Source: Parvibaculum sp049651025 (GTDB taxonomy: Bacteria > Pseudomonadota > Alphaproteobacteria > Parvibaculales > Parvibaculaceae). Taken from it: a DNA stretch of 54,756 bases. The position numbers and the translations under genes were made by a program. Shown here piece after piece: positions 7,914 through 15,625 of this stretch (the first letter of the stretch is position 1; each line of letters opens with the position of its first letter). The notes under the pieces are model-generated. The model was given only the letters and a program-made list of their open reading frames with translations. It had not been told where the DNA came from and did not search any database. The DNA is taken from assembly GCF_049651025.1 (NCBI RefSeq), contig NZ_JBASBH010000027.1, positions 1 through 54,756 on the forward strand, in the 5' to 3' direction.

Positions 7914-8525
7914 ATGACGAACGAAATGACCGCGCGTGCAGCGCGCAGGACTGAGACTTCGCGCCAGATGCGAGGCGGAATAAAGGCCGTGACGAGCGCC
8001 TGCCTGCTTGCCGGGCTTGTGGCACTGGGCGGTTGCGGCCTCTTCAAGGGCGGCGAGAGCAACTATCCTTCGCAGGAAGGCACCGGACCGACCAACCCGA
8101 ATCCGACAGGCGAACGCCAGACGATTTTCGGCGAAGGCGGCATCAAGCTCTTCGGCTCGGGCGACGATGCCAAGCAGACCGGCGGCATCGGCGTCAACAG
8201 CTTCCTGTGGCGCGCTTCGCTCGACACAATCTCCTTCATGCCGCTCGCCTCGGCCGATCCTTTCGGCGGCGTCATCATCACCGACTGGTATCAGGATCCC
8301 AAGACGCCGGGCGAGCGCTTCAAGCTCACCGTCTACATCATGGACCGCCGCCTGCGTGCCGATGGTGTGAAGGTGGCTGTATTCCGTCAGAAGGCAGACG
8401 CCAAATCCGGCTGGATCGACGCGCCGACCGATGTGTCGACCGGCCCGAAAATCGAAAACGCCATCCTCGTCCGTGCCCGTCAGCTGCGCATCAACAGTGA
8501 CGAAGCCGGCGACATCAAGAAATAG
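7914..8525 (+). CDS. DUF3576 lipoprotein
   Basis: The protein of up to 203 residues matches the alphaproteobacterial DUF3576 family. A lipoprotein signal (hydrophobic ACLLAGLVALGGC, lipobox LGGC with Cys41) is followed by a Gly/Asn/Pro-rich linker and a conserved domain with GIGVNSFLWRASLDTISFMP, GGVIITDWYQDP and ERFKLTVYIMDRRLRADG. The domain's function is unknown; an envelope role is inferred from the signal. The ATG at 7914 gives a long n-region; the in-frame ATG at 7968 would give a standard 22-residue lipoprotein signal and may be the true start. It lies just upstream of leuS, an association seen in related genomes. Confidence 0.85.
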   Translation: MTNEMTARAARRTETSRQMRGGIKAVTSACLLAGLVALGGCGLFKGGESNYPSQEGTGPTNPNPTGERQTIFGEGGIKLFGSGDDAKQTGGIGVNSFLWRASLDTISFMPLASADPFGGVIITDWYQDPKTPGERFKLTVYIMDRRLRADGVKVAVFRQKADAKSGWIDAPTDVSTGPKIENAILVRARQLRINSDEAGDIKK

Positions 8526-8530
8526 ATCAG

Positions 8531-8566
8531 CTGGTAAGCCGGGGCTTCATCTGAAGCTCCGGCCAG
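8531..8566 (+). other. Strong hairpin between DUF3576 gene and leuS
   Basis: A 12-bp stem with one mismatch (8538-8549 with 8552-8563) is extended by flanking CTGG/CCAG. It begins 12 bp after the DUF3576 stop and ends about 57 bp before the leuS start. There is no T tract, so it is not a classical terminator; it may stabilise the upstream mRNA end or modulate leuS. Confidence 0.45.
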
Positions 8567-8622
8567 CCCTGCCGCCCGGATCGGACTAATTGCGATCCGC
8601 GCCAAGCCCTCGAGCCCAAATC

Positions 8623-11232
8623 ATGTCGACACGCTATAACGCCCGCGCCAGCGAACCCAGATGGCAAAAGGCCTGGGAAGACCATTGCAGCTTCCGCACC
8701 CGCGAGGGCGCCGAAGCCGAAGGCAAACCCAAATACTATGTCCTGGAAATGTTTCCCTATCCGTCGGGAAAGATTCACATGGGGCATGTGCGCAACTACA
8801 CGATGGGCGACATCATCGCTCGCTACAAGCGCGCGCGCGGCTTCAACGTGTTGCACCCGATGGGCTGGGACGCTTTCGGCATGCCGGCGGAAAACGCCGC
8901 CATCGAGCGCAACACCCATCCGGCGAAATGGACCTATGCGAATATCGCCACGATGCGCAGCCAGCTCCAGGGCATGGGCCTTGCGATCGACTGGGAGCGC
9001 GAATTTGCAACCTGCGATCCCGAATATTACTGGCATGAGCAGGAACTGTTTCTGGATTTTCTCGCCAAGGGATTCGTCACTCGCAAGAAGAGCTATGTGA
9101 ACTGGGACCCGGTCGACAATACGGTTCTGGCGAACGAACAGGTGATCGACGGACGCGGCTGGCGCTCCGGCGCACTGGTTGAGCGCCGCGAACTCACGCA
9201 GTGGTTCCTCAAGATCACCGACATGGCCGACGCATTGCTCGGCGGCCTCGACACGCTGACGCGCTGGCCGGAAAAAGTCCGGCTGATGCAGAAGAACTGG
9301 ATCGGCCGCTCCGAAGGCGCGCGCGTATTCTTTCCGCTCATCGGCGCTGACGATGCAGATGCGTCGCTGGAAGTTTTCACGACGCGGCCCGACACTTTGT
9401 TCGGCGCGTCCTTCTGCGCGATCTCGCCCGGCCATCCGCTGGCCGTCAAACTGGCGAAGACGAACCCCGCCATCGACGCCTTCCTGAAGGAAGCGGCGCT
9501 TGTCGGCACAACCGAAGCGGCGCTCGAAAAGGTCGAGAAGAAGGGCATCGATACAGGCCTCAAGGCCCGTCACCCCTTCAGCGAAGGCCACCTCCTGCCC
9601 GTCTATGTCGCAAACTTCGTGCTGATGGATTACGGCACGGGCGCGATCTTCGGCTGCCCGGCCCATGACCAGCGCGACATCGACTTCGCGCGTAAATATG
9701 GCCTGCCGGTCATCCCCGTCGTCGCGCCGAAAGATCTCTCCGCTGCGGATCGCGACGCTTTCCTGAAAGACCTCACAACCAGCAGCGACGCCTTCACCGG
9801 CGATGGTATTGCCGTGAATTCAGCCTTCCTCGACGGGCTCGATGTAACGGCTGCCAAACGCGCCGCGATTGCAAAGCTCGAAGAGTTGAAGCTCGGCGAA
9901 GGCACAGTCAATTTCCGCCTGCGCGACTGGGGCATTTCGCGCCAGCGCTATTGGGGCTGCCCGATCCCGATCATTCACTGCGTCGATTGCGGCATCGTGC
10001 CGGTGCCGCATGATCAGTTGCCCGTGCGCCTGCCCGACGACGTGACATTCGACCAGCCCGGCAATCCGCTGGACCGCCACCCGACCTGGAAGCATGTCCC
10101 CTGCCCGACATGCAACAAACCGGCTCTGCGCGAAACCGACACATTCGACACATTCGTCGACTCGTCCTGGTATTTCGCGCGCTTCTGCTCGCCCAAATCG
10201 GCAAAGCCGACCGATCGCGCCGCGGTCGATTACTGGCTGCCGGTCGATCAATATATCGGCGGCGTCGAACACGCGATCCTGCATCTTCTTTACTCGCGCT
10301 ATTTCAGCCGCGCCATGCATGCGACCGGCCATCTGGGCCTCGACGAGCCTTTCGACGGGCTGTTTACGCAAGGCATGGTGACGCACGAAACCTACAAGGG
10401 TGCCGACGGCCGCTGGCTCTTCCCCGAGGAAGTCAAATTCACCGATAGCGGCGCGGTCCACGTCGAAACCGGCGAAGTCGTAACGATCGGGCCGATCGAG
10501 TCCATGTCGAAGTCGAAGCGCAACGTGATCGATCCGACGGCGATCATCGATCAATACGGCGCCGACACCGCCCGCTGGTTCATCCTGTCGGACTCGCCGC
10601 CTGAACGCGATGTGCAATGGTCGGAAGCAGGTGCCGAAGGAGCCTGGCGCTTCACGCAGCGCTTCTGGCGCATCGTTACCGGCGAACCGGACGAGCTTTG
10701 CCCGGCAGGCACGCCTGCGCCCGCCACTTTCGACGAAGCCTCGATGGCGCTTCACCGCGCCGCCCATCGCTCGCTGGCAGCCGTCACCGACGATTTCGAT
10801 AATCTGCGCTTCAATCGTGCCGTCGCCCGGGTTTACGAGCTTGCCAATGCAATCTCGACCTTCGTGCCCGGCAACGACATGGAAGCCGCACGCTGGGCGC
10901 GCCGTGAGGCCACCGAGTTCATGGTTCTCGCCGTCGCCCCCATGATGCCGCATCTGGCCGAAGAGTGCTGGGCCGAGCTTGGCCACAAGACGCTGGTGGT
11001 CGACACGCCCTGGCCGGTTGCCGATCCCTCGCTCCTCGTAGAAGATGCAGTGACGATTGCGGTTCAGGTGAACGGCAAGCGCCGGGACGAACTCGTCATC
11101 GCGCGAGATGCAGATAACGGCGAAATCGAGCGCGCGGCGCTCGCGCTTGAAAAAGTGGAGAAGGCTATCGATGGGAAAGCCGTCCGCAAGGTCATCGTGG
11201 TCCCTGGCAAGATCATCAACATCGTGGTCTGA
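8623..11232 (+). CDS. leuS: Leucyl-tRNA synthetase
   Basis: The 869-residue protein charges tRNA-Leu with leucine. It has the class I HIGH-type motif HMGH (residues 52-55, in PSGKIHMGHVRNY), a CP1 editing domain including the T-rich FTTRPDTLFGA, the DWGISRQRYWG segment, a zinc-like cysteine cluster around CPTCNKPALRETDTFDTFV, and the second signature MSKSK (628-632) before KRNVIDP. The C-terminus ends with the small domain VTIAVQVNGKRRDEL. Length is typical of bacterial LeuRS. The ATG at 8623 (MSTRYNARASEPRWQ) matches the family N-terminus. It is followed one base later by lptE, so the two are probably translationally coupled. Confidence 0.98.
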   Translation: MSTRYNARASEPRWQKAWEDHCSFRTREGAEAEGKPKYYVLEMFPYPSGKIHMGHVRNYTMGDIIARYKRARGFNVLHPMGWDAFGMPAENAAIERNTHPAKWTYANIATMRSQLQGMGLAIDWEREFATCDPEYYWHEQELFLDFLAKGFVTRKKSYVNWDPVDNTVLANEQVIDGRGWRSGALVERRELTQWFLKITDMADALLGGLDTLTRWPEKVRLMQKNWIGRSEGARVFFPLIGADDADASLEVFTTRPDTLFGASFCAISPGHPLAVKLAKTNPAIDAFLKEAALVGTTEAALEKVEKKGIDTGLKARHPFSEGHLLPVYVANFVLMDYGTGAIFGCPAHDQRDIDFARKYGLPVIPVVAPKDLSAADRDAFLKDLTTSSDAFTGDGIAVNSAFLDGLDVTAAKRAAIAKLEELKLGEGTVNFRLRDWGISRQRYWGCPIPIIHCVDCGIVPVPHDQLPVRLPDDVTFDQPGNPLDRHPTWKHVPCPTCNKPALRETDTFDTFVDSSWYFARFCSPKSAKPTDRAAVDYWLPVDQYIGGVEHAILHLLYSRYFSRAMHATGHLGLDEPFDGLFTQGMVTHETYKGADGRWLFPEEVKFTDSGAVHVETGEVVTIGPIESMSKSKRNVIDPTAIIDQYGADTARWFILSDSPPERDVQWSEAGAEGAWRFTQRFWRIVTGEPDELCPAGTPAPATFDEASMALHRAAHRSLAAVTDDFDNLRFNRAVARVYELANAISTFVPGNDMEAARWARREATEFMVLAVAPMMPHLAEECWAELGHKTLVVDTPWPVADPSLLVEDAVTIAVQVNGKRRDELVIARDADNGEIERAALALEKVEKAIDGKAVRKVIVVPGKIINIVV

Positions 11233-11233
11233 G

Positions 11234-11779
11234 GTGTTGCACAGGCCCCTTCAGCTCTTCGCCCTCCTCCTGCTCGCAGGCGCCATGCTTCCGCTTGGCG
11301 CTTGCGGCTTCCGGCCGCTCTATGGCGACAACGGAACGACGGCCAGCACCGTCAATCGTCTCGCCGATGTGGATGTGATCGCGCCTGAAACCGTTCTCGG
11401 CCGCTCATTGAAATATAGTCTGCTCGATAGCTTGAGCAGCGACGGCAATTCGCCGACAAGCGCCACCTACAAGCTGACCCTGAACCCAAGCTCCTACAGG
11501 CAGGACGTAGCGATCCAGCAGGACGCCGCCGTGACCCGCGCGAATTTCGTGCTGGTCGTTCCCTTCATTCTGACCTCGGTGGCGGACGGCAAGACGGTCT
11601 TCAAATCGACGGCCCGTGCGCGCTCATCCTATAACCGCGTCGATTCCGAATTCGCCAATCTGAGCGCCGCACAGGACGCGGAAAAGCGCACGGCGGAAAC
11701 GGTGGCGAAGGATATAAAGCAGCAAATCAGCGTCTTTTTCGATCGTCAGGCCGCCAAGGGCGACACGTCTGTCCAATAG
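11234..11779 (+). CDS. lptE: LPS-assembly lipoprotein LptE
   Basis: The 181-residue protein starts at a GTG one base after the leuS stop (TTG at 11237 is an alternative). A lipoprotein signal ends with the lipobox LGAC (Cys24), followed by GFRPLYGD, the conserved opening of mature LptE. The rest is a Lol-independent outer-membrane plug fold with YKLTLNPSSYRQDVAIQQDA and a C-terminal AKDIKQQISVFF helix. LptE sits inside LptD and helps deliver LPS to the outer leaflet. Gene order leuS-lptE-holA is the usual one in proteobacteria and supports the name, since the sequence itself is weakly conserved. Confidence 0.88.
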   Translation: MLHRPLQLFALLLLAGAMLPLGACGFRPLYGDNGTTASTVNRLADVDVIAPETVLGRSLKYSLLDSLSSDGNSPTSATYKLTLNPSSYRQDVAIQQDAAVTRANFVLVVPFILTSVADGKTVFKSTARARSSYNRVDSEFANLSAAQDAEKRTAETVAKDIKQQISVFFDRQAAKGDTSVQ

Positions 11780-11785
11780 GCGCGT

Positions 11786-11811
11786 GGCATGAAGATCCCG
11801 GCATGAAGATC
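11786..11811 (+). repeat. 14-bp-period tandem duplication at the holA start
   Basis: The 12-mer GGCATGAAGATC occurs at 11786-11797 and again at 11800-11811. The second copy carries the holA ATG. The first ATG (11789) is out of frame and reads a five-codon peptide whose TGA overlaps the true start, making an ATGA junction. Confidence 0.85.
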
Positions 11812-12849
11812 AAAGCATCGGAAGCTGAACGCTTCGCCGCCCGGCCCGATGCGCGTGTTCGCGCCGTGCTGGTTTACGGTCCCGATTCCGGCTTGATCCG
11901 TGAACGGATCAATGCCCTGTCGCGCAGCGTCGTGGAGGATCCCTCCGACCCCTTCCGCATCGCCGATCTCACCGATGGCGATCTGCGTCAGGACCCTGCC
12001 CGCCTTGCCGATGAAGCCGCCGCCATCGCCATGCTGGGCGGCCGGCGCATCGTGCGCATTCGCGGCGCGGGCGACACGCTCTCAAAAACCTTCGATGGAT
12101 TTCTCACCGATCCGAAGGGCGATGCGCTGATCATCGTCGAGGGCGGCGATCTGGGTCCGAGATCGTCATTACGCAAACTATTCGAAGAAGCGGCAAACGC
12201 CGCCGCGATGCCCTGCTATGCCGATGATGCGGCCACGCTTGAAGACACGATCCGCAAGCGCCTTGCCCGCGACGGACTGATGGCGGAGCCTGCCGCGCTT
12301 CAATATCTGACCTCCAATCTTGGAAGCGATCGCGGCGTAACGCTGAACGAGCTTGAGAAACTCGCGCTCTATATGGGGCCGGGATCGGCAGAGGGTGCAA
12401 AGCAGACGGTTACACTGGCCGATGTCCGCGCCTGTGTCGGCGACAATGCTGATTCAGGTCTCGACGATGTGGTGGATGCGGCCATTGGCGGCGACCTTGC
12501 CGCGCTCGATGTGGCATTGGCCCGCGCCCGCAGCGCTGATCTGAGCCCGATTGCGATGCTGAATGCGCTGTCACGCCACCTGATCCAGCTTCATCTTGTG
12601 GTCTCGGAGATCGAATCCGGCACGCCGGCCGACACTGCAATGCGCGCAATGCGGCCACCCGTGCATTTCAGCCGGGCAAGCATGGTCCGTCGTCAGTTGA
12701 GTCTGTGGAACCGGCGTCGGCTTGACCGTGCGCTGACCCTGGTGGTCGAGGCCGATACGCAATGCAAAACGACCGGATTGCCGGAAAACGCGATTTGCGG
12801 ACAGACGCTGTTGCGCATCGCCCAGGCCGCGCGCGCGGGCGCGCGCTAG
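11803..12849 (+). CDS. holA: DNA polymerase III delta subunit
   Basis: The 348-residue protein is the clamp-loader delta subunit, which opens the beta sliding clamp as part of the gamma complex. Family matches are the N-terminal RAVLVYGPDSGLIRERINAL, RRIVRIRGAGD, LIIVEGGDLGPRSSLRKLFE, the conserved DRGVTLNELEKLALYMG, and the C-terminal helical domain with LNALSRHLIQLHLV and a terminal LLRIAQAAR. Length is typical. It follows lptE by 23 bp in a leuS-lptE-holA unit and is convergent with parB. A short tandem duplication lies across its start, listed separately. Confidence 0.95.
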   Translation: MKIKASEAERFAARPDARVRAVLVYGPDSGLIRERINALSRSVVEDPSDPFRIADLTDGDLRQDPARLADEAAAIAMLGGRRIVRIRGAGDTLSKTFDGFLTDPKGDALIIVEGGDLGPRSSLRKLFEEAANAAAMPCYADDAATLEDTIRKRLARDGLMAEPAALQYLTSNLGSDRGVTLNELEKLALYMGPGSAEGAKQTVTLADVRACVGDNADSGLDDVVDAAIGGDLAALDVALARARSADLSPIAMLNALSRHLIQLHLVVSEIESGTPADTAMRAMRPPVHFSRASMVRRQLSLWNRRRLDRALTLVVEADTQCKTTGLPENAICGQTLLRIAQAARAGAR

Positions 12850-12888
12850 AACCAGTTCGGCGCGACATCAAAACGCATCAATTTGCGG

Positions 12889-13803
12889 TCAGTTGATCCG
12901 CGCGCCGCTCCGTCCGGCCAGACGGCGGCAGATCTCATCAAGCTGCTCGAGCGACTTGTAGGTGACGCGCACCTCGCCGCCTTCCTCGCCCGAATGATTG
13001 ATCTCGACCTTGAGGCCGAGCTGCTCAGAAATATTGCGTTCCAGCGCGGCCGTATCGGCGTCTTTTTCCGAACGCGCGGAGCTTTGCCCCTTGCGCGGCT
13101 CGGACGTGCCGGTCGTTTCCTTGCGCGCCAGAGCCTCGGCATCGCGAACGCTCAAGCCCTTGGCAACGATTTCCCGCGCCACTTCCTCGGCGCGGGCCAT
13201 GCCGATCAGCGGACGAGCATGGCCAGCCGTCAGCTTTCCATCTTCGATCAGACCGCGAACAGAAGCCGGCAGCGACAGAAGACGCATCGTATTGGCGACA
13301 TGGCTGCGGCTCTTGCCGATCAGCTTCGACACCTTCTCCTGCGTATAATCGAACTGCTGCATCAGCCGGTCGTAACCCGCAGCCTCTTCAACCGCATTGA
13401 GATCGGCGCGCTGTACGTTTTCGATGATCGCGATTTCGAGCGACTGCGCGTCGGTCAGTTCCTTGATGAGGATCGGAACCTGATGGAGCTGCGCCTTTTG
13501 CGCGGCACGCCAGCGACGCTCACCGGCAACGATTTCAAACGCATCGGGATTGCCCTCGACGGGACGCACCACGATGGGCTGAAGAATGCCCTGCTCGCGA
13601 ATGGAGTTGGAAAGATCGGCAAGCTCTTCCTCGCGGAAAACATGCCGGGGCTGAAACGGGTTGGGCCGCAGAAACTCGATCGGCACTTCGCGCACGCCGC
13701 GCGGCGCCTGAACGCCCGTATCTCCCAGCGCAAAGGCCGCGTCGTCGCCAATCAGCGCCGCAAGTCCACGCCCCAACCGGCTCGGGCTTTCCTCTGCCAT
13801 CAT
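12889..13803 (-). CDS. parB: Chromosome-partitioning protein ParB
   Basis: The protein (about 304 residues) opens with SRLGRGLAALIGD, the ParA-interacting N-terminus. It then has the ParB N-domain (FRPNPFQPRHVF-like box I, SIREQGILQPIVVRP and the CTP-binding GERRWRA), the helix-turn-helix region (KVSKLIGKSRSHVANTMRLL) and a C-terminal dimerisation domain. ParB binds parS, spreads as a CTP-dependent clamp and works with ParA to segregate origins. Two perfect parS sites are in this window. Starts at 13809, 13803 and 13800 are all ATG in one frame; the choice among them is uncertain. It follows parA on the same strand with about 225 bp between them. Confidence 0.97.
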   Translation of the reverse strand: MMAEESPSRLGRGLAALIGDDAAFALGDTGVQAPRGVREVPIEFLRPNPFQPRHVFREEELADLSNSIREQGILQPIVVRPVEGNPDAFEIVAGERRWRAAQKAQLHQVPILIKELTDAQSLEIAIIENVQRADLNAVEEAAGYDRLMQQFDYTQEKVSKLIGKSRSHVANTMRLLSLPASVRGLIEDGKLTAGHARPLIGMARAEEVAREIVAKGLSVRDAEALARKETTGTSEPRKGQSSARSEKDADTAALERNISEQLGLKVEINHSGEEGGEVRVTYKSLEQLDEICRRLAGRSGARIN

Positions 13804-14029
13804 CGTCATCCCCAAATCTCTATCTTTGTCTGTCGATCAGGTATCGCACTTCAGCCTTGATCGCTCGCACCGATCGTAACCGAAGTATGGCCGGCGTCAC
13901 ACCGCCCATTATTTAGCATATCAGCCGGAAACTTGAGGGTAACAGGCCCCGGCGCTACCGCGTATGGCCGAAACTCGGAAACCTTTCATCGCATTAACCG
14001 GCGATCTTAATGTGCCCCTGCCCGGTCGG

Positions 14030-14956
14030 TCAGGCTGCCGTCTGACGCAAGGCGCGCTCGCGACGGATCAGCTCTGACGCCAGCTTCATATAGGCTTTGC
14101 TCCCGGCGCAGCGATGATCGTAAACCAGCGCGGGCTTGCCATAGGAAGGCGCTTCGGACAGACGGACGTTGCGCGGAATGACCGTGCGATAGACCTTGTC
14201 GCCCAGATGCTGCCGAACGTCCGAGGCAACCTGATCGGACAACTTGTTGCGCTGATCGAACATGGTCAGCACCACGCCTTGAATTTCAAGGCGCGGATTG
14301 AGGCTCGACTTGACGCGCTCGACCGTCCGCAAAAGCTGGCTCAGACCTTCAAGCGCAAAGAATTCGCATTGCAGCGGCACAAGGATCGCATCCGCCGCCG
14401 TCATCGCATTGATGGTCAGAAGGTTGAGCGAAGGTGGGCAATCGATCAGGAGGTAAGTATAGGGGCGCTTCGTCATCTCGCGCTCCTTGTCGCTATCCTC
14501 GCGCAGACGACCCGAACGCGGCATGCGCGCCAAGGCATCGCGCAAACGATGCGAACGACGCGGCACGCTGGCAAGCTCAAGTTCCGCGCCGAGCAAATCC
14601 ATCGTGGACGGAACAATGTCGAGGCCGGGAACCTTCGTCGGCACGACAGCATCTTCAATCAGCGCCGAGCCGATCAGAACGTCATAGGCAGAGACCTTAC
14701 GCTCGGCCCTGCCGATGCCGAGACCCGTGCTGGCATTGCCCTGCGGATCGAGATCGACAATCAGCACACGCTCGCCGACGGCGGCAAGCGCCGTACCCAG
14801 ATTAATTGCGGTGGTGGTTTTGCCCACGCCGCCCTTCTGGTTCGCGAGAACCAGAATGCGAGGCCGAACATTGGCAGGTTCGATGCGCACCGGCGCGGAC
14901 GCCGTCAGGGTGCTTGCAACTTTTGCGGCGTCAGAGATCGCGTCGGAGATTTGCAT
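14030..14956 (-). CDS. parA: Chromosome-partitioning ATPase ParA
   Basis: The 308-residue protein is a ParA/Soj ATPase. It has the deviant Walker A motif KGGVGKTT (41-48) with the signature lysine, the Walker A' region VLIVDLDPQGNASTGLG, and LLIDCPPSLNLLTINAM (Walker B). An N-terminal extension of about 30 residues precedes the fold. ATP-bound ParA dimers coat the nucleoid and pull ParB-parS complexes; ParB stimulates hydrolysis. Its start overlaps the end of rsmG by 26 bp, so rsmG and parA are translationally linked in the mnmE-mnmG-rsmG-parA-parB block. Confidence 0.97.
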   Translation of the reverse strand: MQISDAISDAAKVASTLTASAPVRIEPANVRPRILVLANQKGGVGKTTTAINLGTALAAVGERVLIVDLDPQGNASTGLGIGRAERKVSAYDVLIGSALIEDAVVPTKVPGLDIVPSTMDLLGAELELASVPRRSHRLRDALARMPRSGRLREDSDKEREMTKRPYTYLLIDCPPSLNLLTINAMTAADAILVPLQCEFFALEGLSQLLRTVERVKSSLNPRLEIQGVVLTMFDQRNKLSDQVASDVRQHLGDKVYRTVIPRNVRLSEAPSYGKPALVYDHRCAGSKAYMKLASELIRRERALRQTAA

Positions 14957-15584
14957 GTTTGAGCCCCCAAAGCTTCAGCACCGTGCCGGAGGAGTCCGAT
15001 TGGCTGGCATTGGCTTCAACTTCAAATATCCAATCTTTCCTTGAACCCGTCAATTCATCCGTGACGTTACGACCCTTGGGAAAGAGCCCAATCGTGCTTT
15101 TTCCCCAAAAAGGTGCCGACCAGGTGAGTATTTGCCACAAGGACGCCAACGCGCGGGCACTTATAATGTCGGGAGCGACGCCCTCCTCCATTACGAAGTC
15201 TTCGATCCGGCAGGCATGAACGCGAACCGGCGCGCCGGTAATCCGGGCCGCCTCTCGTAAAAACACGCATTTCCGTTGATCGCTTTCGACCAGATCCATC
15301 TGAAAACCCGGCCTGTCGCGCAAAAGCACCGCGACCACCAGCCCCGGAAACCCCGCCCCGCTCCCCAGATCGACCCAGCGCTTCGCTTCGACTGGCGCCA
15401 TCGCAGCCAATTGGCCGGAGTCCCACATATGGCGCCGCCAAAGATCGGTCAGTGTCGCTGACGAAACCAGATTGATGCTCTTCTGCCATTTCAGCAAAAG
15501 CGCCTCATAGGCTTTGAGCCGCTCCATTGTTTCACGTGAAACAGAAGCCGCGGCAGAAAAGGATTCCGCATCAAGGACTTGCAT
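14931..15584 (-). CDS. rsmG: 16S rRNA (guanine-527-N7)-methyltransferase
   Basis: The 217-residue protein (formerly GidB) methylates G527 of 16S rRNA using SAM. The SAM-binding motif VDLGSGAGFPG, followed by LVESDQRKCVFLREAAR, and the WQKSINLVSSATL opening are clear. I chose the ATG at 15584 (MQVLDAESF) because AGG lies just upstream and the family N-terminus fits. A perfect parS site is embedded in the coding sequence and is translated as VSRET near residue 15-19. The C-terminal end overlaps parA by 26 bp. Upstream mnmG ends about 40 bp before the start. Confidence 0.95.
   Translation of the reverse strand: MQVLDAESFSAAASVSRETMERLKAYEALLLKWQKSINLVSSATLTDLWRRHMWDSGQLAAMAPVEAKRWVDLGSGAGFPGLVVAVLLRDRPGFQMDLVESDQRKCVFLREAARITGAPVRVHACRIEDFVMEEGVAPDIISARALASLWQILTWSAPFWGKSTIGLFPKGRNVTDELTGSRKDWIFEVEANASQSDSSGTVLKLWGLKHANLRRDL
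15528..15543. promoter_or_regulatory. parS site inside rsmG
   Basis: The 16-bp palindrome TGTTTCACGTGAAACA is a perfect match to the consensus parS bound by chromosomal ParB. It lies inside rsmG close to its 5' end, where it is read as VSRET. parB is 1.7 kb away on the same strand. Confidence 0.97.
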
Positions 15585-15625
15585 ACTGCCTGACACTATA
15601 TATGGGGTCGTTCTCAGCCCTACCA

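Noticed and set aside
8527..9666. Long leftward open frame opposite leuS
   Set aside because: It is the mirror of a GC-rich coding gene, has no family resemblance or ribosome site, and leuS is certain.
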